Shown: one piece after another, positions 58,761 through 64,000 of the stretch
How the letters are laid out: every line of letters starts with the position of its first letter
Position numbering within the stretch: the stretch's first letter is position 1
DNA from: Nocardiopsis dassonvillei subsp. dassonvillei DSM 43111
GTDB taxonomy: Bacteria; Actinomycetota; Actinomycetes; Streptosporangiales; Streptosporangiaceae
Direction: 5' to 3'
Assembly: GCF_000092985.1 (NCBI RefSeq)
Contig: NC_014211.1
Span: 124,001-188,000, forward strand
DNA length: 64,000 nt
The notes under the pieces: model-generated
The model's database searches: none
The model's input: only the letters and a program-made list of their open reading frames with translations
Told to the model about the DNA's origin: nothing
Made by a program: the position numbers and the translations under genes

Positions 58761-59155
58761 GGGCGGCGGAGGTGGGCTGGAACCGCGCCGACGACCTGGA
58801 CCGGTACGAGACCGCGCGGATGCTCGACCGGCGGTGCGGGCGGCTGTGGACGGTCATGTGGAGTCCGTCGATGCGGGTCTACACGGCCTTCTACCTGGGG
58901 CCGGAGGCCGTGCCGTGGCAGGCCGCGCCGTCCCCGGCCGGGCTGGTGGAGCGGTTGCGGGAAGTGGAGCGCGAGGTGGCGGGGGCCGCCGGCGGTTACT
59001 GGAGCTGCCCGGTCGCGGGGTGCGTGTGGTCTTCGATCCGCCCGATGCGCCACCCGTGCCCGCTGCCCGCCGACGGCAGCCGCACCGTCGGGGTCCCCCG
59101 GCCGCGCCCGCCGAGCGCGTTGGTACGCGGACACGGACACGGGACCGCGCACTGA
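58757..59155 (+). CDS. Hypothetical protein coupled to the ATP-binding protein
   Basis: A 132-residue protein without a family I recognise. The first ~80 residues look folded (LDRYETARMLDRRCGRLWTVMWSPSMRVYTAFYLGP, LVERLREVEREVAG). A Cys pair (WSCPVAGCVW) and a proline/arginine-rich tail follow. GTG 58757 lies in the GTGA overlap with the preceding stop. Translational coupling suggests that it works with the ATP-binding protein. Confidence 0.6.
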   Translation: MRAAEVGWNRADDLDRYETARMLDRRCGRLWTVMWSPSMRVYTAFYLGPEAVPWQAAPSPAGLVERLREVEREVAGAAGGYWSCPVAGCVWSSIRPMRHPCPLPADGSRTVGVPRPRPPSALVRGHGHGTAH

Positions 59156-59174
59156 TGACCGGTCCCCGCGCCGG

Positions 59175-59642
59175 TTACTCCATCGCGCGGCCCTCGGCTT
59201 CTTCCCGGAGTTTCTCGCGGAGCCAGTCGGTCATGTACTCCTCGTCTCGCGGGAAGTAGACCAGGTCGTTGGTGAAGCCGAAGGCGGTGGGGAAGGTGAT
59301 ACCGGGGTCCTCGTCGTAGTTGTAGGTGACGTTGAACCTGCCGGGCGGGGTGATGACGTACTCGAAGGAGAACCAGGTGCCCTTGCCCTCCTGGTACATC
59401 CCCGCCCTGAGTTTGTCTCGTATGAGACTGATGTCAGCGGGAGGGAATTTTCGGCGACTGGTACCGTCCCCGAACTCGACGATGAGTTCGCTGCTTGCGT
59501 GCTCGATGACGGTCTGGACCCGGTAGGTCAGGCTCTTCCATCCTTCCGGTGCCTCGCTGAGGATACGGCTACCGATCTGGACGAGGATCTCCTGCTGCTC
59601 CTCCGGGCTGAGCCCGCCCTTCCTGGTATAGGGACCGAGCAT
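59175..59642 (-). CDS. YezG-family (DUF600) immunity protein, copy 1
   Basis: A 155-residue protein of the YezG/DUF600 type, the antitoxin family partnered in Bacillus with LXG toxins bearing DNA/RNA endonuclease domains. The C-terminal half from LRAGMYQEGKGTWFSF through VTYNYDEDPGITFPTAFG is identical or nearly so to the other two copies here. The N-terminal 75 residues (for example SEAPEGWKSLTYRVQTVIEH) are the most diverged of the three. Last gene of the array and the one furthest from the toxin. Its target could be a different toxin lost from this site. Confidence 0.82.
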   Translation of the reverse strand: MLGPYTRKGGLSPEEQQEILVQIGSRILSEAPEGWKSLTYRVQTVIEHASSELIVEFGDGTSRRKFPPADISLIRDKLRAGMYQEGKGTWFSFEYVITPPGRFNVTYNYDEDPGITFPTAFGFTNDLVYFPRDEEYMTDWLREKLREEAEGRAME

Positions 59643-59912
59643 CGGGTCTCGCTTTCGCGGTGGTCATGGCGTCTGTGCGTGAGGGTAACGGCGGGGTCGG
59701 ACACCGGGTGCGCCATCACGCTCTCGCCACGCCGGGCGCCGGTGGCGAGGCCAGTACGTGATGGGACTGATACTGCCACTGGGCACTGCTTATGTGGAGT
59801 CCTCGCCAGTGCTGCACACCTTCTACGCGTGCCGTTCCGGTACGTTCTCCTCGGAGCGGGGGAGTGGTGCAGTTCCTGCCCTGACGGGGATCCCGGGTTC
59901 CGCCGTAGGTTC

Positions 59913-60806
59913 TTAGACGGGGAACTCGCCGTACCAGGATCGCTGTACGAGGTGCTTGGGCAGGTAACCGGACTCGACCTCCAGGCGGAAGTCCGGGTCG
60001 ACCTGATCGGTGTCGTAGGCCAGGCAGGCCAGGGCGAGCAGGGGCAGGGACACGACCCCTTCAATGTCTCTGGTGCGTTCGGCGTCGGAGGTCTGGTAGG
60101 TGCGGAATAGCTCCAGGCCTTGGGCGAGGGCGTCGTTGAACTTCTCGGTGTCGCGCTCGACCAGGCGCAGGAAGGTGTTCATCGGGGGGAAGACGATCAT
60201 CTCCATCAGCTCGGGTGAGCCGATGTCCACTCGGTCGGGGGCGGATAGTTCCATCGCGGCCAGGAGTTCCTCACCCAGGCCGGGGCGGTTGAGGACGAAG
60301 GCCTGGAGCGCGGAGATCCAGTGGTAGGTGAAGGGGTTGTACTGGGTTCCTTCGCTCTCCCCGGCCTCGCGCAGGCGGTCGACAGGGATCTCGCACAGTT
60401 GACGGTAGCGCTGCTGGTCGCGGCAGACGACGGCGAGGAAGAAAGCCGTGAGCCAGTTGCTGGCGTTGGTGCAGTAACGCGGCCCGGTGGCTTGGGGGTG
60501 TCGAACCTGGTGGTTGACCATGAGTTCGAGTTCGGTGCCCGGTGGGTTGGTGGTCATCGCGAACATGGCGTGGTGCATCTGCATCGCTGTGGTCCAGGCC
60601 TCCCAGGTGTCCACCTGAGCCGCATCAGGGTCCGAATGGACGCTGTACATCGCGTTCAGGTAGAGCGTGGTCAGGGAGAAGTAGATGGTGCTGGCGTCCT
60701 CGGTGTCCAACCGAGCCGACCAAGCTTCGCGATTGAGCTTGTTCAGCTCCCAAATCTCTTCCTCGGGCTCGCGGTTCAGGTCGTGCCGGGGCACATAAGT
60801 GTTCAT
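59913..60806 (-). CDS. Imm49-family immunity protein, copy 1
   Basis: A 297-residue helical protein of the immunity 49 type found beside polymorphic toxins in Streptomyces and relatives. Shared with copy 2 are VDTWEAWTTAMQMHHAMFA, AFFLAVVCRDQQRYRQLC, YNPFTYHWISALQAFV, ELLAAMELSAP and the C-terminal EVESGYLPKHLVQRSWYGEFPV. ATG 60806 lies at a conserved position relative to the repeated upstream DNA. The two copies share about half their residues, so they may neutralise related but distinct effectors. Placement between two YezG genes is the array pattern. Confidence 0.8.
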   Translation of the reverse strand: MNTYVPRHDLNREPEEEIWELNKLNREAWSARLDTEDASTIYFSLTTLYLNAMYSVHSDPDAAQVDTWEAWTTAMQMHHAMFAMTTNPPGTELELMVNHQVRHPQATGPRYCTNASNWLTAFFLAVVCRDQQRYRQLCEIPVDRLREAGESEGTQYNPFTYHWISALQAFVLNRPGLGEELLAAMELSAPDRVDIGSPELMEMIVFPPMNTFLRLVERDTEKFNDALAQGLELFRTYQTSDAERTRDIEGVVSLPLLALACLAYDTDQVDPDFRLEVESGYLPKHLVQRSWYGEFPV

Positions 60807-60905
60807 GAAGCCTTCTCGGACAAGTCGAAAATCTGGTGACAGAGGCTCGCCGAACTGCTTACTCCGCCCGTAGCCGTTCATCGCCACGGGTATGAAACGG
60901 GGTTT

Positions 60906-60937
60906 CTTCGGCCGCGTCCCGCAGGACACGGCCGAAG
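60906..60937 (-). terminator. Hairpin after YezG copy 2
   Basis: CTTCGGCCGCGTC and GACACGGCCGAAG form a 13-bp stem (one mismatch or wobble) with a 6-nt loop just past the YezG stop on the - strand. The same hairpin recurs at 62448-62479. Confidence 0.6.
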
Positions 60938-60952
60938 CAAGAAACAGAATCT

Positions 60953-61414
60953 TTATTCCATTGCCCGGCCCTCGGCCTCTTCCTGGAGTTTCTCGCGGAG
61001 CCAGTCGGTCATGTAGTCCTCGTCGCGCGGGAAGTACTTGAGGTCGTTGGTGTAGCCGAAGGCGGTGGGGAAGGTGATGCCGGGGTCCTCGTCGTAGTTG
61101 TAGGTGACGTTGAACCTGCCGCGTGGAGTGATGACGTACTCGAAGGAGAACCAGGTGCCCTTGCCCTCCTGGTACATCCCCGCTCTGAGGTCGTCGATCA
61201 TCATGCCCATGCCGGATGGAGGAGATTTCCGACAGGTCGTCCCGTCCCCGAACTCGACGATGATCAAACCGGTCGAATGGTCGATAACCGCCTTTTCCGT
61301 GTAGACGATTCGTGTCCATCCTTCGGGGGCTTCATCGAGGATGCGTCCACCGATCTGCGTGAGGATCTTCTGCTGCTCTTCCGGTCCCAGATGTCCGTGC
61401 TGGAAATGGCTCAT
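60953..61414 (-). CDS. YezG-family (DUF600) immunity protein, copy 2
   Basis: A 153-residue YezG-type immunity protein (MSHFQHGHLGPEEQQKILTQ at the start). It carries the conserved GTWFSFEYVITPRGRFNV and YMTDWLREKLQEEAEGRAME segments and differs from copies 1 and 3 mainly between residues 20 and 70. ATG 61414 is chosen because copies 1 and 3 start at equivalent points. It follows Imm49 copy 2 after 53 nt and is followed by a hairpin. Confidence 0.82.
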   Translation of the reverse strand: MSHFQHGHLGPEEQQKILTQIGGRILDEAPEGWTRIVYTEKAVIDHSTGLIIVEFGDGTTCRKSPPSGMGMMIDDLRAGMYQEGKGTWFSFEYVITPRGRFNVTYNYDEDPGITFPTAFGYTNDLKYFPRDEDYMTDWLREKLQEEAEGRAME

Positions 61415-61467
61415 CGCTCGGTTGTCCTCCGTAGCCGGGGCGGTTCCTCGGATTCCGCCGTAGGTTC

Positions 61468-62349
61468 TTAGACGGGGAACTCGCCGTACCAGGATCGCTG
61501 TACGAGGTGTTTGGGCAGGTACTCCGACTCCACGTCGAGGGAGAAGTCGCCGCGTTGGGACTTGTCGTAAGCCAGGCAGGCCCACGCCAGCAGCCCGAGC
61601 GGAACGATGCCCTGGGCCCCGGGCGGGGCGTCCTCGCGGGTGTGGTAGCTCTTGAAGCCCTCCAGAGCGAAGACGAGCGTTTCGTTGAACTTGGTGGAGT
61701 CTCCCATCAGCAGACGGCGGAAGACCTCCATCTTCGGGAAGATCAGCAGATCAAGGGCTTCGCCGCCGAAGGCGCCACTGCGGGGAGAGGACAGTTCCAT
61801 GGCCGACCGCAGTTCACGGACCAGGTCATCGGTGCCGTTGACGTAGGCCTGGAGGGCGGCGATCCAGTGGTAGCTGTACTCGTTGTACCGCACCTTTGCG
61901 CCCTCGGCCGCGCGGCGCAGGTGTTCCACGGGGACGCGGCACAGGGCGTCGGCGCGGGCGTTGTCGCGGCAGACGACCGCCAGGTAGAACGCCTTCTCCC
62001 ACGTGGCAGGGTCGGCGCAGTGGAGCATCCCGGGCGCAGTGAGCGCACGGACCTCATGGTCGATCAGGTACGCGACCTGTGTCCCCTCCTCCGCCTCGGA
62101 GACGGCGAAGACAGCGCCGTGGAGCTGCATCGCCTTGGTCCACGCTTCCCAAGTCTCCACCGTCGCAGCTGTGGGCTCCAGCAGGAGAGAGAGCTCAGCG
62201 ACTCGGTAGGCCGGTGTGAGAGACAGGTCAATGTTGGAGCAGTCCTGCTCCAAGTTCCGGATCTGCTGCGTGTTTCCCTCGATCTTGAGGTTGAGGAACT
62301 GCTGGTTGACACCGTGTTCGATGCAGTGTCGGGAGATATAGGTGGTCAT
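61468..62349 (-). CDS. Imm49-family immunity protein, copy 2
   Basis: A 293-residue Imm49-type protein with the same helical layout and the same final EYLPKHLVQRSWYGEFPV as copy 1. Shared central blocks are VETWEAWTKAMQLHGAVFA, AFYLAVVCRDNARADALC, YNEYSYHWIAALQAYV and LRSAMELSSP. The N-terminal 60 residues (MTTYISRHCIEHGVNQQ) are less similar. It lies between YezG copies 3 and 2 and is read in the same direction as the toxin gene upstream. Confidence 0.8.
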   Translation of the reverse strand: MTTYISRHCIEHGVNQQFLNLKIEGNTQQIRNLEQDCSNIDLSLTPAYRVAELSLLLEPTAATVETWEAWTKAMQLHGAVFAVSEAEEGTQVAYLIDHEVRALTAPGMLHCADPATWEKAFYLAVVCRDNARADALCRVPVEHLRRAAEGAKVRYNEYSYHWIAALQAYVNGTDDLVRELRSAMELSSPRSGAFGGEALDLLIFPKMEVFRRLLMGDSTKFNETLVFALEGFKSYHTREDAPPGAQGIVPLGLLAWACLAYDKSQRGDFSLDVESEYLPKHLVQRSWYGEFPV

Positions 62350-62447
62350 GAGGCCTTCTCAGACAAGTCGAAGGTCCGGCGACAGTGCCTCCCCGAGCTC
62401 CTCCTTCCGCCCGTAGCAGTTCATCGCCACGGGTATAAAACGAGGTT

Positions 62448-62479
62448 CTTCGGCCGCGTCCCGCAGGACACGGCCGAAG
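62448..62479 (-). terminator. Hairpin after YezG copy 3
   Basis: Same CTTCGGCCGCGTC/GACACGGCCGAAG stem and loop as at 60906-60937, 16 nt past the YezG stop. Its presence inside the array would attenuate read-through into distal immunity genes. Confidence 0.6.
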
Positions 62480-62494
62480 CAAGAAACAGAATGT

Positions 62495-62962
62495 TTATTC
62501 CATTGCCCGACCCTCGGCCTCTTCCTGGAGTTTCTCGCGAAGCCAGTCGGTCATGTACTCCTCGTCGCGCGGGAAGTACTTGAGGTCGTTGGTGTAGCCG
62601 AAGGCGGTGGGGAAGGTGATGCCGGGGTCCTCGTCGTAGTTGTAGGTGACGTTGAACCTGCCGGGCGGGGTGATGACGTACTCGAAGGAGAACCAGGTGC
62701 CCTTGCCCTCCTGGTACATCCCCGCCCTGAGGTCGTCGATCATCAGACCCATGCCGCTCGGAACGGACTCCCTCTGACTGGTTCCGTCCTCGAATTCAAC
62801 GACGAGGGTGCTCGTAGACTGTTCGATAACGGATTTCCTGGTGTAGACGATCTTTGCCCATCCGTCGGGGGCTTGGTCAAGGATCCGTGCCCCGATTTGC
62901 GTCAGGATATCCTGTTGCTCATCTGGGGTTAGATGGCCTCTTTGGAAGTGATGGTTGACCAT
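62495..62962 (-). CDS. YezG-family (DUF600) immunity protein, copy 3 (toxin-proximal)
   Basis: A 155-residue YezG-type protein starting MVNHHFQRGHLTPDEQQ, directly downstream (17 nt) of the toxin stop on the same strand, so the cognate antitoxin of that toxin. It shares LRAGMYQEGKGTWFSF onward with copies 1 and 2; the N-terminal half has its own variant (AKIVYTRKSVIEQSTSTLVV). In Bacillus subtilis the YeeF endonuclease toxin is neutralised by adjacent YezG, which supports this pairing. Confidence 0.87.
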   Translation of the reverse strand: MVNHHFQRGHLTPDEQQDILTQIGARILDQAPDGWAKIVYTRKSVIEQSTSTLVVEFEDGTSQRESVPSGMGLMIDDLRAGMYQEGKGTWFSFEYVITPPGRFNVTYNYDEDPGITFPTAFGYTNDLKYFPRDEEYMTDWLREKLQEEAEGRAME

Positions 62963-62979
62963 GAGACTTAATTCCTTCC

Positions 62980-64000
62980 CTAGTCCACGAGGGGTGGTAC
63001 GTTGTTGTACTCTCGGTTTTCCATTCTAACCCCGTTGAGGACCCATTCGACCTCAATCCTGCTCGGCGGTGGCAAGTGACGGTTTCCGGACTTGTCGTAC
63101 ACCGGTGGCAGGCTGGGGTCGTAGATGTTAGTGATCTTAACGTCGATCTTGGGGTTATTCGGATTCAGTGCGAGGGCGGCGTCCCAGCTCCCGTCATTGA
63201 ATTTGGGGTTGGTGAATCCATGCCAGGAGCCCTTGTCGCGCATGATTCCACGCCAGGAGCGCTCGATGTTCCGGTAACTTCCCTCGATGCCGCCCCGTAC
63301 TTCTTCGGGGATGTCATCCAGAGCGGTCTCGGTCCTGTTCTGGTTCACGTCGAACCGCATCGGGACCATGTTCAGGCGCTCGCCGATACCGAAGAACTCC
63401 GCGTACCCGATCAGGTGGCCGCCGTCCCACTGGATGTCCTGGTACTGGGGGACCTCACCCGCTTCCGGCGGACGGCCGTTCGCCGTTTCGAAGTCATCGC
63501 GGATCTTCTGGTTCAGCTGTTCGTAGTAGTCCGAGCCCTGGCTGTTGACCTTGGACTGTTCGTTTTCGTTGCGGACGTTCGGTTCCTTGTGCAGCGTTCC
63601 CTCGACGGAGACCGTCCGGCCGTACTCGTCGGTCCTGTAGGTGTAGCCGTCCACGTTGAAGGTCATGTCCGGCCTGGGGTTGAGGTACTCCGGATGCTCG
63701 GAGTTCCAGCCCTTGGACTCGGTCCGGATCTCCCTGATGTTCCCATCGGCGTCGGTGACGTAGTCCGTGTGGAGGTCGCTGCCCGGTTCGTAGAGCCTGT
63801 ACCTGCTGTTCGGCTCCAGAATGCGGTTGCTGACATTGCCGTTGTCGTCCCTGATCTCGCCGAAGCGCAGGCCGTCCCTGGGGAGGAGTTCCCGGACCCC
63901 GGGGTCGGTGCTCTCCGGTCGCAGGTCGGGCTGGTTCCTGATCGGGGTGTTCTCCGGGCCGTCGTTCTGGCCGCCCCGGCCGCCGAGGATGTCGCCTCCG
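62980..64000 (-). CDS. Polymorphic toxin C-terminus with DNA/RNA non-specific endonuclease-like domain (5' end outside window)
   Basis: The frame is open from the window edge to the stop at 62980-62982, giving at least 339 C-terminal residues. A Gly/Asn/Pro-rich linker (GGQNDGPENTPIRNQPDLRP) leads to strands with RILEPNSRYRLYEPGSDLHT. The toxin tip (about the last 220 residues) contains EQLNQKIRDDFETANGRPP, IQWDGGHLIGYAEFFGIGE with the metal/catalytic histidine, LNMVPMRFDVNQNR and YRNIERSWRGIM. This is the Endonuclease_NS_2-like pattern of YeeF-type toxins. An adjacent YezG gene fits that pairing. Secretion domains (LXG, Rhs or WXG100-type) must lie beyond the window. Confidence 0.8.
   Translation of the reverse strand, partial: GGDILGGRGGQNDGPENTPIRNQPDLRPESTDPGVRELLPRDGLRFGEIRDDNGNVSNRILEPNSRYRLYEPGSDLHTDYVTDADGNIREIRTESKGWNSEHPEYLNPRPDMTFNVDGYTYRTDEYGRTVSVEGTLHKEPNVRNENEQSKVNSQGSDYYEQLNQKIRDDFETANGRPPEAGEVPQYQDIQWDGGHLIGYAEFFGIGERLNMVPMRFDVNQNRTETALDDIPEEVRGGIEGSYRNIERSWRGIMRDKGSWHGFTNPKFNDGSWDAALALNPNNPKIDVKITNIYDPSLPPVYDKSGNRHLPPPSRIEVEWVLNGVRMENREYNNVPPLVD

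Larger units (their letters stand above)
59913..62962. repeat. Tandem duplication of an Imm49-YezG module (period about 1.55 kb)
   Basis: Unit A (59913-61414) and unit B (61468-62962) have the same two-gene order, the same intergenic DNA including the 13-bp hairpin, and near-identical 3' ends of both genes. A third YezG with the same conserved half lies at 59175. Identity is patchy: very high in the YezG 3' halves and gene junctions, much lower in the 5' halves, suggesting duplication plus gene conversion. Confidence 0.8.

Noticed and set aside
1..64000. tRNA, rRNA, CRISPR arrays, insertion sequences
   Set aside because: No cloverleaf-compatible segments, regular spaced repeats, transposase domains or terminal inverted repeats with target duplications were seen by eye; a dedicated RNA and repeat search would be needed to exclude small ncRNAs.

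Overview
The window reads as a chromosomal segment of a high-GC filamentous actinomycete. The very high GC, GTG starts, Lsr2, BldC, ClpC with a ClgR-like site, an SSI-type protease inhibitor, DUF397/XRE pairs and a StrR-type regulator all point that way. Gene content, above all a phenazine cluster with an N-oxygenase-like enzyme, makes Nocardiopsis or a close relative my best guess, inferred without a database search. Layout: (1) 0-31 kb is mostly housekeeping. It holds the end of nadC, coaX, a vapBC toxin-antitoxin pair, a cation diffusion facilitator, lysS, a small LuxR-type regulator, an ArgA-like acetyltransferase, lsr2, clpC, mutY, radA, several secreted proteins (SSI inhibitor, SGNH hydrolase, NlpC/P60), proC, an AcuC-like deacetylase, a BldC-like small DNA-binding protein and a complete four-gene System II cytochrome c maturation operon (resA-ccdA-resB-ccsB). 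(2) 31-40 kb is a mixed accessory/core stretch: a LacI regulator divergent from a secreted pectate lyase, a tandem DUF4333 lipoprotein, bldC next to a DUF4229 protein, an ArsR-MFS pair with a long operator-like palindrome, a HicAB-like module and a secreted beta-propeller protein. (3) 40-55 kb is a phenazine biosynthetic cluster. phzB-C-D-E-F-G plus a Baeyer-Villiger-type flavin monooxygenase run on the + strand behind a StrR-type (ParB-domain) activator. A clear PhzS homologue, an ABM-domain protein and a VOC protein lie upstream on the - strand, and an FMN-dependent NADH:quinone/azo-reductase and a SnoaL-tailed ECF sigma factor lie downstream on the - strand. The encoded route is chorismate to ADIC (PhzE), DHHA (PhzD), isomerisation (PhzF), condensation (PhzB) and oxidation (PhzG) to phenazine carboxylate(s). 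Decarboxylative hydroxylation by PhzS and probable N-oxidation by the BVMO-like enzyme would follow, so a hydroxyphenazine N-oxide of the iodinin type is the predicted product. A bipartite 32-bp promoter-like element is shared upstream of the two - strand genes that bracket the cluster. (4) 55-59 kb holds two loci encoding GHKL-type ATP-binding proteins, one of them a WhiJ/AbaA-like XRE-DUF397-ATPase group. (5) 59-64 kb is a polymorphic-toxin locus: the C-terminal end of a toxin with a DNA/RNA non-specific endonuclease-like domain (cut by the window edge), followed by an alternating, duplicated array of immunity genes YezG-Imm49-YezG-Imm49-YezG. Several genes (vapB, lysS, the GNAT gene, the DUF3105 gene, the sugar isomerase-like gene, hicA-like, the ABM gene) have a TAnnnT hexamer 6-9 nt before the start codon and mostly no Shine-Dalgarno, the signature of leaderless mRNAs. 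No tRNA, rRNA, CRISPR array or insertion sequence was recognised.
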